Source of the DNA: Alentia gelatinosa
Taxonomy: Eukaryota > Annelida > Polychaeta > Phyllodocida > Polynoidae
Length of the DNA stretch: 64,000 bases
Assembly (NCBI GenBank): GCA_950022655.1
Contig: OX465583.1
Span: 71,001,152-71,065,151 of the forward strand
Direction of reading: 5' to 3'
How positions within the stretch are numbered: the first letter of the stretch is position 1; every line of letters starts with the position of its first letter. Below the pieces are notes generated by a model. That model saw only the letters and a program-made list of their open reading frames with translations, searched no databases and was not told where the DNA came from. A program made the translations under genes and the position numbers. Below are positions 10,669 to 22,186 of the stretch, piece by piece.

Positions 10669-12325
10669 TACCCATCACAGTTACACTCCACTATAAGACC
10701 GCTCACACCCATCACAGTCACAGCTCCACGAGTTATCACAGCACCACTATAAGACCACTCACACCCATCACAGTCACAGCTCCACTAGTTATCACATCAC
10801 CACTATAAGACCGCTCACACCCATCACAGTCACAGCTCCACTAGTTATCACATCACCACTATAAGACTGCTCACACCCACCGCAGTCACAGTTCCACTAG
10901 TTATCACATCACCACTATAAGACCACTCACACCCGCCGCAGTCACAGCTCCACTAGTTATCACATCACCACTATAAGACCTCTCACACCCACCGCAGTCA
11001 CAGCTCCACTAGTTATCACATCACCACCATAAGACCGCTCACACCCATCACAGTCACAGCTCCACTAGTTATCACAGCACCACTGTAAGACCACTCACAC
11101 CCGCCGCAGTCACAGCTCCACTAGTTATCACATCACCACTATAAGACCGCTCACACCCATCACAGTCACAGCTCCACTAGTTATCACATCACCACTATAA
11201 GACCGCTCACACCCGCCGCAGTAACAGCTCCACTAGTTATCACATCACCACTATAAGACTGCTCACACCCGCCGCAGTCACAGCTCTACGAGTTATCACA
11301 TCACCACTATAAGACCGCTCGCACCCGCCACAGTCACAGCTCCACTAGTTATCACATCACCACTATAAGACCGCTCACACCCGCCGCAGTCACAGCTCCA
11401 CTATTTATCACATCACCACTATAAGACCTCTCACACCCATCACAGTCACAGGTCCACTAGTTATCACATCACCACCATAAGACCGCTCACAGCCATCACA
11501 GTCACAGCTCCACGAGTTATCACAGCACCACTATAAGACCACTCACACCCTTCCCAGTCACAGCTCCACTAGTTATCACATCACCACTATAAGACCGCTC
11601 ACACCCGCCGCAGTCACAGCTCCACTAGTTATCACATCACCACTATAAGACTGCTCACACCCATCACAGTCACAGCTCCACTAGTTATCACATCACCACT
11701 ATAAGTCCGCTCACACCCATCACAGTCACAGCTCCACTAGTTATCACATCACCACTATAAGACCGCTCACACCCATCACAGTCACAGCTCCACTAGTTAT
11801 CACATCACCACTATAAGACCACTCACACCCATCACAGTCACAGCTCCACTAGTTATCACATCACCACTATAAGACCGCTCACACCCATCACAGTCACAGC
11901 TCCACTAGTTATCACATCACCACTATAAGACCACTCACACCCGCCGCAGTCACAGCTCCACTAGTTATCACATCACCACTATAAGACCACTCACACCCGC
12001 CGCAGTCACAGCTCCACTAGTTATCACATCACCACTATAAGACCTCTCACACCCATCACAGTCACAGCTCCACTAGTTATCACATCACCACTATAAGACC
12101 ACTCACACCCGCCGCAGTCACAGCTCCACTAGTTATCACATCACCACTATAAGACCGCTCACACCCATCACAGTCACAGCTCCACTAGTTATCACATCAC
12201 CACTATGAGACCACTCACACCCGCCGCAGTCACAGCTCCACGAGTTATCACATCACCACTATGAGACCACTCACACCCGCCGCAGTCACAGCTCCACGAG
12301 TTATCACATCACCACTATGAGATCG
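10669..12325 (+). repeat. 56-bp satellite array, about 30 copies
   Basis: The landmark CTATAAGAC recurs at 10,691, 10,747, 10,803 and so on to 12,315, which is 29 exact 56-bp steps. Spot checks at 11,251 and 11,699 stay in register, so no indel accumulated. Variation is by substitution, mainly CATCACAG versus CGCCGCAG and GACCGCTC versus GACCACTC, in an interleaved pattern. No open frame spans it. Confidence 0.97.
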
Positions 12326-12496
12326 CACACACTCAGCTCTTGAACCTGTTATACCCCAAAGAGAGATCACTCCTAGTCCCTCAGGGAGAGCTGGCAGGTG
12401 GTCTGAGTGTGCACAACTGTGTCAACTCTCTCACACCCTGGACGGAGCACAGCCCTCACCGCCACAATCCGCCTTCAGAAGAAGACCAGATGCATG

Positions 12497-12640
12497 TTGG
12501 TTGGTTTGAATTAACGTCCAGTTAACCATTGCAGCTTCTCACCAGACTTTCTCAAGGTTCTTTTTCACCACAAGGGTGGTGAACGAATCTATGTAATGAA
12601 TTTAGGTAGAAACCTCACCCCTACAAGCTAAAAGTCTAAC
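12497..12640 (-). mobile_element. SINE 3' end fragment (TTTGATTTAACGTCC subtype)
   Basis: It carries GGTTGGTTTGAATTAACGTC, TTAACCATTGCAG, CACAAGGGTGGTG and GGTAGAAACCTCACCCCTAC. These match the 3' part of the SINEs at 20,388, 30,266 and 43,797. The tRNA-like head is missing. Confidence 0.8.
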
Positions 12641-12715
12641 CTTTATGCAGCGTATATGAGCATGTGGCCGACGCTCAACAGTGTGTGGTGACACTCCCCT
12701 TCGTGGGTGGTTGAT

Positions 12716-13092
12716 AATAGAAGATATCATAAAACTGCAGACAGGGCCTTGGGCACTTCTCATGTAGATATTACAAAATTGCAGACAGGCACTTCTCGTG
12801 TAGATATAAAAATGTTGACAGTACCTTGGGCACGACTCGTGTAGATATGAAAATACAGACAGGGCCTTTAGCACGTCTTGTGTAAATATTATAAAAATCC
12901 AAACAAGACCTTGAGCACGTCACCTCGTTGTATTTGTGCCTCAGACAACACTTCCCTTTGAGGACACGGCTGCTGCAGCTGTTCACAGCTAGCACGAATT
13001 CGGGCGAGTCTCAGTTAAACTGAACAGCTCGTCTGGAAGGTCTGGGCTTCTAATGTAGATATTATAAAATTGCAGACAGGGTCTTGGGCACG
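12716..13092 (+). repeat. Degenerate ~46-bp tandem repeat
   Basis: Units of the form TGTAGATAT.A.AAA.TGCAGACAGG followed by CTTGGGCAC recur about six times. They are interrupted at 12,920-13,040 by unrelated sequence. Strongly diverged. Confidence 0.7.
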
Positions 13093-13104
13093 TCTGTTGA
13101 CCGA

Positions 13105-13472
13105 AAGCATTCACTACGGGCATAGCGAGCCCGAACATTCACTACGGGCACAGCGAGCCCGAACATTCACTACGGGCACAGTGCGCCTGAACATTCACTA
13201 TGGGCACAGTGCGCCTGAACATTCACTACGGGCACAGTGCACCTGAACATTCACTACGGGCACAGTGTGCATGAACCTTTACTACGGGCACAGTGCGCCC
13301 GAACATTCACTACGGGCATAGTGAGCCCGAACATTCACTACGGGCACAGTGCACCAGATCATTCACTATGGGCACAGTGTGCACGAACCTTTACTACGGG
13401 CACACTGCGCCCGAACATTCACTACGGGCACAGTGCGCCTGAATATTCACTACAGGCACAGTGCGCCTGAAT
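13105..13472 (+). repeat. 28-bp tandem repeat, 13 copies
   Basis: ACTACGGGCACAG recurs from 13,113 to 13,449 in exact 28-bp steps (12 x 28 = 336). Units contain GAACATTCAC. The array and its right-hand flank (GTAGCATT.C...) are also found at 26,249-26,440. Confidence 0.95.
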
Positions 13473-13580
13473 ATTATTGAAAATACACCCCTAACAGTAG
13501 GTAGCATTTCACAGAAGTTCGTGCATGGGTATGTAATAACTTAGTAAAATGTGTTACACTTTTTGGTACGTACTATCTTT

Positions 13581-13636
13581 TATTTTCATGAAAATATTTC
13601 ACGAGCTTGTAGAGCGAGTGGAATATTTTTATGGAC
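13581..13636. repeat. Hairpin with CGAG...GAGTGG loop
   Basis: AAATATTTCAC and TGGAATATTT are complementary arms around GAGCTTGTAGAGCGAG. The same hairpin type is seen at 45,235 and 45,525. Confidence 0.55.
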
Positions 13637-13980
13637 CTGACACTATATATAATGACCAAATGAACTCATACCTTTTCCATCTTTTGTTCACTATAAACAT
13701 CGCAATTTCTCTGGCTAACCATATTATGGAAGTTATAGATGAGGTTCTAGTTCAAGGTATATCGGACAGTTGAACATCAAAACCAATGCCATTTTCCTGA
13801 AAATTGAATATGATGATCTCTAAGTGTTGTAGAACACATATCTAACTTAAAGGTCGGGGGATCACCATGCTAGTTTTTGATTTAGAGATCAATATTATTA
13901 TATTATTTTATATAACTGTAACTAATCTTAAGTACCTTGAATAAATCTTACTTCGTATTTGAAATTATCTCTGGTGTTTG

Positions 13981-14264
13981 TTGGTTGTATGAGAACTCTA
14001 CTTAGGTTGGTTGTATGAGAACTCTACTTAGGTTGGTTGTATGAGAACTCTACTTAGGTTGGTTGTATGAGAACTCTACTTAGGTTGGTTGTATGAGAAC
14101 TCTACTTAGGTTGGTTGTATGAGAACTCTACTTAGGTTGGTTGTATGAGAACTCTACTTAGGTTGGTTGTATGAGAACTCTACTTAGGTTGGTTGTATGA
14201 GAACTCTACTTAGGTTGGTTGTATGAGAACTCTACTTAGGTTGGTTGTATGAGAACTCTACTTA
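13981..14264 (+). repeat. 26-bp tandem repeat, 11 apparently identical copies
   Basis: TTGGTTGTATGAGAACTC recurs at exact 26-bp intervals from 13,981 to 14,241. I see no substitution between units, so the array is a recent expansion or strongly homogenised. Confidence 0.97.
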
Positions 14265-15132
14265 AAAATTCTAAGAATGGTGAAACTCATGTCAATTTCA
14301 TCAAACTTTCACAGAATATAGTACATGTATAGTACTACTATATGCTATATATAAAAACGTAATTGAAGACCAATATACTTACAATAATACAAATAAATAT
14401 CTTTAAAAACAAACCCAACAATACAACTGACTTGGTATTTCAAGAAATCCTTCGAAATATGGAAGGAGAAACTGGCAGCGATAATCAGTGTAGAGTTATG
14501 TAGATGTGATACGGCGATAGGGTCCGCAGTATCATTAGTGGCCGGGAAACAAAAGAACTCCGCCTAAGTACATTATGTTACCATGGGAACTGTCGAGCAC
14601 TTTTGTATCGCATTTCTGCCGACGTTTCCGCAACACTTGTCAGGCCTCGCAGCTTCGGCAGGCCGTTCTCAGACATGTTTTTTTTTTAGCAAGTCTTTTA
14701 TCAATCTCTCCATATTATCATACAGCTTAGAACTTTCAGCTTTGCCAAATAGTTCTCCATACCTTAATTGTTAGCTTGTGGTCATTTCCATTGCTCCCCC
14801 TTTTTTTAATCTTTTTTTTTTAATACTAGTTAACTATATAAAACCAAAACTACCTGATCATCATTTAGGTTATTCTGGAACTAAACCTTCCATCTCATAA
14901 GTGTCCTGTATTAATTACATGATTGCCACCCCTGTACTGTTCACTCTAACAATTCTGATTATTCCTATCCCTTTTCCTAGAAAAGGTATGTGTGACTAGT
15001 TCTACTTTGTCTCTTAAAACAATTACATATATAGGTTCTTTCCAGCACAGTTCTGCCTAGAAAAACTAGAACCATGAAGTCTCTCACTGGTGTTGCTTCT
15101 AAGGGTTCGATGATAGAGTTTACTTTGAGTTT
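14265..15132. other. No gene or repeat recognised
   Basis: AT-rich with T-runs near 14,680 and 14,805. The short plus frame at 14,583-14,774 has no recognisable domain. Confidence 0.5.
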
Positions 15133-15375
15133 AAAGGCATGTCAGACAATCTATGGTGGTGCCACCTGGTGATCTTTAAGTATTGTCAATTACCAGTCAA
15201 AACTGGTTCCTTTTGATTCATTTTAATACCAAATGTGTAAATCTAACATCTTGAGCAGATTATCTAATCTTAATAGATAAAATAGAGCAATTTACATTTG
15301 CTTGATTTACATTGGAAATGTACTGAAAAATATGTTTTTCTTCAATTATTTCGAAAATAAGGACGGAGACAATTG
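15133..15375 (+). repeat. Dispersed repeat family D, copy 1
   Basis: It opens with AAAGGCATGTC and TGGTGCCACCTGGTGAT and closes with ATGTACTGAAAAATATG plus AATAAGGACGGAGAC. Related copies: 21,365-21,610 (opposite strand), 63,815-63,985 and a fragment at 34,628-34,690. No inverted ends seen. Confidence 0.75.
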
Positions 15376-15630
15376 AACCAGTATTCATCACGTACTGACA
15401 CAGTATACCTGTCTTCGTCTATTACAGTATAAAGCTGACGCAATGTTCAAACCAGGGCCCGGAAAATGCCCGCCATTGACATACAACACGTCTCCACCAT
15501 TAGAGGGCCTTGTGTTTACGTTAAACGTTACTCTCTCCCCTCATGTACCTGAGACATATGTAGGGTCAGAGTTCCAGTATTGTAGCCTCGACAATCTTTA
15601 GGCACATCAACATGCCAACTCCATGTAACA

Positions 15631-15927
15631 TCAGGAATAAATTTCCTAAGTGAAAGAAGAGAGTCCTCTATACGCAAATTCGCCTACGCTCGTAGCCGAA
15701 ATCCAAAATTTATAGAAGCTGCCCCGAGGAATACCAGACGCTACGATGCGCCAATCCTTACAACTGAACCAACCAAACTAAACTTATTCAAGCGTAGTAT
15801 GACTTACAAATGTGCCTATTTCTGGAACTCGATGCCCCCAGAATATAGAAAGATCCAAACCTATCCCAAATTCAAGTACAAAGAAAAAAACTTTTTAATA
15901 AATACCCGTCAAAACTACATCATTTAA
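15631..15927 (+). pseudogene. LINE reverse-transcriptase C-terminal remnant
   Basis: An open frame without a start codon, ending in TAA at 15,925-15,927. It contains LSERRESSIRKFAYARSRNP, then NTRRYDAPILTT, AYFWNSMPPEYRKI and FKYKEKNF. The order ERR..S..KFA - RNPKF - W(N/D).(L/M)P - FK is the familiar C-terminal tail of CR1/Jockey-type non-LTR retrotransposon polymerases. No upstream catalytic YxDD region is present, so this is a 5'-truncated dead copy. Identification is from general family knowledge and is moderately secure. Confidence 0.65.
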
Positions 15928-16906
15928 TTCCACGTGTAATTAACACCTCAATAAAATTACCCTAGAATTAACCCCTGCAGAAATGTCTCATATCCTACCA
16001 GTACTACCCATATATAATTCACTATGTCTCTAATTTAGATTCAATGATATTATCATATATCCAAATAAGGCAACCTTATATATTGCTAACACTCAAGCTA
16101 TGTGGTTATAAAACTTCAACGATATTCAATGGTATGCAATGTACGAGCTGAGTTGTATTTTCTCTTTTGTTATAACAGTTGACCACGTCATTGTACAATC
16201 TCACTTGATCGGCCTTAACTGGAAAATATCTATTTATTGTATACACTGTATATATCACTGCAGGATTATTATGTTATTAGTTAGTCAGTCTGCTAGGTCA
16301 GAGTTATTATACATTCCATGAGTACGAGTAAATACTACATTTGCTGGAGGATGATTGTAAACAGGCAGAATGTTGCCTTATCGATTTCAGGGTAAATAAA
16401 ATGATTAAAAAAAATAAAAAAATCAAAAGAATTCAACCTGTTCTCCAACTCGTTCAGTCCTCCATGACAGAGCTATGTCAGTCCTCCATGACAGAGCTAT
16501 GTCCGCCCTGGAGATGGCTGGTCCTCTGGGGAGGCATCCTTTTCCAAGATGGCGGTCCAACCCTGTGTCCAGACGGTCGATAATTGGCACGTGGTGCTTT
16601 GAAAATGCAAGCTCAGCAGAAATGAGTCCTCCTCTCTGTTATTACCTCGAGGAAGATAAATGCACTGACTGAAGCAGCAACTCTTCAGGACGAAGGATGG
16701 GAAAACTGGGAAATGTTAATGATCACCAATTAGTCTGAACATTCTTTCCGATAAATAATCAATTATAGTTCACTTTACATGCCATGCATTTCATGTACCT
16801 TGATGATAACAATAGCAGCTTCAGCTTTGTGTGGGCTAGCACCGGGATAGCACTTATCAGAACATAGTAGGTAGACGAGGCTTAGCGAGTTGAAAACACT
16901 TCCTTA
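15928..16906. other. No gene recognised; one 25-bp duplication
   Basis: A tandem pair CAGTCCTCCATGACAGAGCT lies at about 16,456-16,505. Otherwise AT-rich, with short frames such as 16,341-16,583 whose content is not recognisable. Confidence 0.5.
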
Positions 16907-17883
16907 CACTGCACGAAAACCACCATTTTACATATATATATACGCCATCGCGATAACGCACATATCGGCTGAATATTGACTTATTTTCATTTATATACGC
17001 CTCTTATCCGCGTCTGCGTTTCGGGCGTCTACAAGACAGTCTCCATATGTAGACGCGCGCGACTTGGCTGTATTTTACGCCTGGCGTATCCAAGATAAAA
17101 CATGCTCTGCGCGATATATATACGCCAGGCGTATGTGTATGTGTACCGAAAAATAAAAATGTCCGCTACCTCTACCATGCCCGTTGTTGTTTTTAGACCC
17201 GCCGACCCCCGTCTCCTGCCACCCCCCGACTCCCCCCCACGCCACCCCCAGCCAGCCTCAGTGAGAAGCCTCCCGCTGCCCGCCGCCCATCGCCCGCCGC
17301 CAGCCGCGTTTGTACAGGTTGGCTCAGTGGGAAACCCTCCCCCACCCCCCACCACCCGCCCATGCCCGCTGTGAGGTGTTATGGTGTCGGGTGGGGGCCT
17401 GGTACACATGTGCAGCCGCATTCACACGTGTGCGGCCAGATTCACACGGGGGTAAGATTTCAGTGGTCAGCTATAGGTAACCTTGAAGAGGGTCCTTATA
17501 TGCTAGGCCAAGACTGACCACACATAGGCATGGTGTATTAAAGTTAAATCTATTAGAAAAACGGTAAAAATAAATAAATACAGGGTTTATTATGTGTAAT
17601 TAATCAATTTATACTCAATCCGGTTTTATAAATGTTTTATAAAATAAATTGGTAATATGAGAGTAGTGTCCCCAAGTTGCAAAGATCGGAACTATTGGAT
17701 GGTGGTGTATATACAACGGAATCAGGCGTATATATGACGTATATAAGACCGCACCACGGACGTGTATATACCATACTAGATAAGGCATCTACGGGACGGA
17801 TAACAGGCCGAACTTCTAGACGCAAAATCCTACTGTTAGACGCGTTTCGGATACATATGTAAAGCGGTAGGTTTCGTGCAGTG
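16907..17883. mobile_element. CACTA-like element, 977 bp, TTA target duplication
   Basis: Left end CACTGCACGAAAACCACC and right end (read inward) CACTGCACGAAACCTACC. The element is flanked by TTA at 16,904-16,906 and TTA at 17,884-17,886. Subterminal TATACGCC / GGCGTATA motifs are repeated near both ends. It uses the same termini as the 395-bp element at 10,101, but has an unrelated GC-rich core (17,160-17,400, C-rich on the plus strand) that holds opposed Pro-rich and Gly-rich frames without known domains. No transposase recognised. Confidence 0.8.
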
Positions 17884-18047
17884 TTACCCAACGCTTTGTG
17901 ACCACGGAATCATCAGAACATGCTTGCCCGCGCTATATACATCACCTCGGAGATAGAGTGGTCACATATAAACATCCAGTGAACTGCATAAAAACTATCC
18001 CTTCACTATCTGCGTGCTATTCACTGTGGTATTGAGAACAGAGCAGG

Positions 18048-18305
18048 GAGCCAGTGTCTCTGGATCTTAGAGGCATACCCAGCTAACCATGACCAATCAC
18101 TAAAGACGAAAATTCTTCAAGACCCACTGGTGCATGATATGTTTGGATCCTAGACTCAGGCAGATGTAGAAATGGCAAGTTGACTGGGTGCAAGTGAGTT
18201 ACAGAAAACTATCCACAGATTGAATCTAACCTTAACCTTTTAATTGCTTTTCATTTATAATTGCATACTCATTCATCAATGATAAACATACTATTTGCTC
18301 CTAGT
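18048..18305 (+). repeat. Dispersed repeat family E, copy 2
   Basis: Similar along its length to 1-270. The segments GATATGTTTGGATCCTAGAC and TTACAGAAAACTATCCA are shared. Apparently complete here, giving the left limit CAGGGAGCCAGTG. Confidence 0.75.
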
Positions 18306-18334
18306 TCTTAAAGCTACGGTCCTTATTTTTGGAC

Positions 18335-18540
18335 AGGGATGTCAGTTTGCATCAGGGAAAAAATTGATACATTTTCTTGTGGATTTGTCTACCTGAGACC
18401 GGAAAAACTTGGATAATATGTCCTTGTCGGCCATGGCATGGGGCTGAGGGTCTGTGGGTAGGTTCAAACAACTGCATTATTGACGTAAATGAGGCCTAAT
18501 CAACATTATCTTTCTTTGACACAAGTAAATGAAAATACAT
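18335..18540 (+). repeat. Dispersed repeat family F, diverged copy
   Basis: It shares CAGGGATGTCAGTTTG, TGACGTAAATGAGGCC and TTTGACACAAG with the clearer copies at 60,001-60,270, 54,895-55,150 and 28,295-28,505. Confidence 0.6.
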
Positions 18541-18794
18541 ATACTGAATATGAAAGAGTGGATTTCCACAGAATAAATGGAAAACTCTGGTCCGGAGTTG
18601 TCAATGGCCAGTATGGTTCTACAGTTTGCATGTGGGTGGGACTTCCTGTTAACTCTGCCCACGTATTCCTGGGAACTCTTAGCACAGCTAACAACTTGTG
18701 TACTTTACCTGGAACCACCGGTAAATTACCTCATGTTACGAACTCGGCAATTCTGCCTATGTAAGATGCTCTGTTTTTCTGTGGAAACTTCATT

Positions 18795-18995
18795 TAGTTG
18801 TAAGTCTACCACTGCTGGGGATGAAGGAGAAGAGTGGCTGTACACCACACCCAATAGACATGCACACCACACCAAATTTATAGATATGGTATGAGAAGGC
18901 CTGGCCTTTGATATAGCAGTAAATCTACCACTGCTGGGGATGAGGGAGAAGAGTGGCCATACACCATCCCACATAGACATGGTTTGAGAAGCTCC
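18795..18995 (-). mobile_element. SINE internal modules only (two copies)
   Basis: Two copies of the SINE internal module (TCTACCACTGCTGGGGATGA, AGACATGGT.TGAGAAG) lie in tandem. The tRNA head and the 3' end are both missing. The right side fuses directly to the 73-bp array. Confidence 0.7.
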
Positions 18996-19490
18996 GGGTA
19001 TGGTGATACACATTCCCTATGTGTTTTCTAAAGACACTTTGTATTAGGTGTATATATCTGTGTGATCCGGGTATGTCCATACACACTCCCTATGTGTTTC
19101 CTATGGACACTTTGTATTAGGTGGATATATTTGTATGCTCCGGGTATGTACATACACACTCCCTATGTGTTTTCTATGGACACTTTTTAATAGGTGGATA
19201 TATCTGTATGCTCTAGCTATGGTGATACACACTTCCTATGTGTTTTCTATGGACACTTTGTATAAGGTGGATATATCTGTATGCTCTGGGTATGGTGATA
19301 CACACTCCCTATGTGTTTTCTATGGACACTTTGTATTAGGTGGATATATGTGTATGCTCCGGGTATGTAGATACACACTCCCTATGTGTTTTCTATGGAC
19401 ACTTTGTATTGGGTGGATATATATTTCTGCTCCGGGTATGTAGATGTTTTCTATGGACACTATGTATCAGGTGGATAATATACTCGGTGG
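18996..19490 (-). repeat. 73-bp tandem repeat, about 7 copies, inverted relative to 1.6 kb
   Basis: The unit is the reverse complement of the 1571-1866 repeat: CTCCCTATGTGTTTTCTA, GGACACTTTGTATTAGGTGG. Landmarks at 19,168, 19,241, 19,314 and 19,387 are 73 bp apart. The last unit is shortened. Confidence 0.92.
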
Positions 19491-19647
19491 GCTTTTCGTT
19501 GTCAGGTGGAAACCCGACATTAGAAGCACCTGAAGCATCCTGCAGGCTATTCTTAGATCGGGGGGTCGTTGCATAAGGTGGAGATGACCCACAAGTTCGA
19601 CAAATAGAAGTTCCTCAGGTACAAAGCGGCTATTGTATACGTCATTC

Positions 19648-19890
19648 TAGGATTAGCGTCAAGTCTAAGCCGGGGACACACCACGCGAGAAACGCAGCGA
19701 TCTCCGGAATCGCCAATGTAAAATGGCACGTTTATCAAATTTTATTGCATAGTAATATTTACCACTAATAATCTAAAGTCTCAGAAGCAATAATCAGGTG
19801 AAATATATAAAAATAGCTCGCATACCCGCCATTTCGGGTGGCGATTTCGGAAATCGCGGCATTTCTCGCTTGGCGTGTCCCTGGCTTAAT
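19648..19890. mobile_element. MITE family I, ~45-bp inverted termini
   Basis: Left AAGCCGGGGACACACCACGC and right GCTTGGCGTGTCCCTGGCTT are inverted. The pairing continues through GCGAGAAA / TTTCTCGC and GGAATCGCC / GGCGATTTC. The core is AT-rich without a frame. The exact ends and target duplication could not be fixed. Confidence 0.75.
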
Positions 19891-19944
19891 TCAGGGACAA
19901 AGGGACTATTATGTATGTTAATTCAGGTACTGGATTTGCATCAA

Positions 19945-20008
19945 GATTAAGCCAGGGACATACCAAGCGAGAAAGGCAGCGATCTCCAGAATCACCCCTG
20001 CACATTTA
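19945..20008 (+). mobile_element. MITE family I, truncated left end
   Basis: AAGCCAGGGACATACCAAGC...CAGCGATCTCCAGAATCACC matches the left terminus of the 19,648 copy, then stops where SINE sequence begins. Confidence 0.7.
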
Positions 20009-20330
20009 CCAAGGTGTAAGTTCTTTTACTTCCCAGACCACATAGACATGATATGAGAAAGATTGGCCTTTGATATAGCAGTAAATCTACCACTGCTGGG
20101 GTGAAGGTGAAAAGTGGCAGCAGTGGGACTCAAACCCACAAAGTCTGACAACCTTGGGATTACAAGTCCAGTGCTTATTACACTGGGGTAACTCCCCACC
20201 CAGGCCGCTTTAGTTATGCTTGCATGCAAACATATCCAGCCTGCACTATATGGGGGGCAAGGCAACCAAGAGGGTGAACAGATTGACCATTGCTGTCCAT
20301 CCCAGCAGGCCAACTGACTTGTGTTCCAGA
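20009..20330 (-). mobile_element. SINE with tRNA-like region and extra 5' extension
   Basis: On the minus strand the tRNA-like part (20,118-20,200) retains a GGGTTTGAGTCCCAC B box and a degraded A box. Beyond its 5' side lies a further ~125 bp (TTATGCTTGCATGCAAACAT, AAGAGGGTGAACAGATTG) that is also present beside the tRNA part at 30,570-30,690 and 33,318-33,430. One internal module is present. The 3' end is cut off at the MITE I junction. Confidence 0.75.
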
Positions 20331-20387
20331 AGAGAATCTCAGTGGGATTTGTCTCAGAAAAACACCCTGTGAGGTAAGGGAATCTGA

Positions 20388-20840
20388 TCGTGTTTGTTTG
20401 TTTGGTTTGATTTAACGTCCAGTCAACCATTACAGGTCCTCACCAGACTTTCTCAAGGTTCTTTTACATCACAAGGGTGGTGATCGAATTTATGTGTTGA
20501 ATTTAGGTAGAAATCTCACCCATACACATTTACCAAGGTGAGAGTTCTTTTACTTCCCACACCACATAGACATGGCATGAGAAGGACTGGTCTTTGATAT
20601 AGCAGTATATCTACCACTGCTGGAGATGAAAGAGAAAGGTGACTGTGCACCACACCTCATAGACATGGTATACTGAGGTGAGAGTTCTTTTACTTTCCAC
20701 ACCACATAGACATGGTATGAGAAGGATTGGCCTAAGATATAGCAGTAAATCTCCCACTGCTGGGGGTGGGACTAGAACCCACACCTACAACGATGGGGTT
20801 ACAAGTCCAGTGCTCTAACCACTGAGCTAACTCCCCACCC
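20388..20840 (-). mobile_element. tRNA-derived SINE, nearly full length with duplicated interior
   Basis: The minus-strand head begins GGGGAGTTAGCTCAGTGGTT, a good Pol III A box, followed by GGACTTGTAACCCC and a B-box-like GGGTTCTAGTCCCACC. The body has two internal modules plus a repeated GGTGAGAGTTCTTTTACTT block. The 3' end is the GGACGTTAAATC type followed by AAAC repeats. The head resembles a tRNA with CTTGTAA in the anticodon loop position. Confidence 0.85.
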
Positions 20841-21364
20841 CCTCTCATCGTGTGAATACCACTTCAACAAAACTGAGTGCCTGCACCGGCGCATTAATGC
20901 CGCCATAAGGCTTTTGACGCTAGACTTTTATGCTCCAATAATCAATTTCATTAAACTAATTACAGGTAAAATGGGGGGCTTAATACACTTTGAGTAATTA
21001 TAGTACTACCTCAAGAAATCATCCATTCCTGTTGACCTGACGTTCATTTGTGAGCTTCTGCTGGCTTTTTAAGAGACTAAAATAATACTGATGATTTGCT
21101 GATAAAGCCTTAATGAATTTTGTAAAATGGCACTTGGTAATCAAAACCAAAAAAAAGCAATTTTCGATTTGGGGAATTGGTTATGAAGCACGAAGACATC
21201 AGCTTGGTCATTATTGACGAGACCCACTTTGAGATCCTGACGTGACATTCACCATGAGAGTGTGACCAGCGGGTCACGTGATCCACGAAGAGGAATGATT
21301 TAACGAAAAGAGAGATGATGAAAAGGATTGGCTACTTAAAAAAAACAACCCAAAAACCCCAAAA
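20841..21364. other. No gene or repeat recognised
   Basis: AT-rich single-copy-looking sequence. Confidence 0.5.
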
Positions 21365-21610
21365 AAATCATAGGTCACTGTCCTTGTTTTTGACAGAATT
21401 GAAGAAAACCATATTTTTCAGTAGATTTCCTATGTAAATCAAACAAATGCAAATTGGCCTATTTTACCTATTGATTTTGGATAAACTGGACAATATGTTA
21501 AATTTACTCACGTAGAATTAGAATAAATCACAAGAAACCAATTTTGACTGATAATTGACATTATTTACAATTCACCAGGTGGCGCCACTGTGAATTGTAG
21601 GATATCCCTT
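21365..21610 (-). repeat. Dispersed repeat family D, copy 2
   Basis: Reverse-oriented relative to 15,133: CACCAGGTGGCGCCACTGTG near the right end, and GTCACTGTCCTTGTTTTTGA near the left end. Confidence 0.75.
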
Positions 21611-22071
21611 TCATGGTGGGCGGGGAGCAGTGGGTGGGCGGGTAGCAGTGGGGAGTGTAGGTGGGCGTGGAGTGAGAGCGGAACACAGGTGTGGAGCTCA
21701 CGAGAGCTGGAGACACGTGGCGCTTGAGAACATGTCACGTGATATTGGGTATCATTTAACATTACCTAATGGTACACGTGAGATTACCGTCATCGGGGCG
21801 AGACACAGGTACACTGATTAGAATATACACTGAATAAAATTTATTACCCACCTAGTACGGAGTCTCCATGCTAAGCTTACGGAGCTTACAGATCGCTACT
21901 GAGTAGAATACGGACCTCCGGAATCTCCTAGGAGAATACGGCTTTTTGGGCCACATGACGGGCATTATAGGAACTAATTCATATAAACAAAGCACGGCGC
22001 TTGGGTCGAATCTCTAATAATATATTAGATTCTTTTCCTGATAATTACTCGAAAGGTGAGTAATAAATAAA

Positions 22072-22186
22072 ATATTACCACGATTTCGATCTGAGTGGCC
22101 GTATTCTCCTTGTAGTTGACACGTAGTAATACTACGCATCAACTACGCGGAGAATACGGCCACTGAGATCGAAATAGTGGTAATAT
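22072..22186. repeat. Long hairpin, ~57-bp arms
   Basis: The outer arms ATATTACCAC.ATTTCGATCT / AGATCGAAAT.GTGGTAATAT continue through GAGTGGCCGTATTCTCC / GGAGAATACGGCCACT to a GTAGTAATACTAC centre. Only a few mismatches are seen. Confidence 0.9.

Noticed and set aside
10669..12325. CRISPR array
   Set aside because: Regular spacing is present, but there are no unique spacers: the whole 56 bp is repeated, and the context is eukaryotic.
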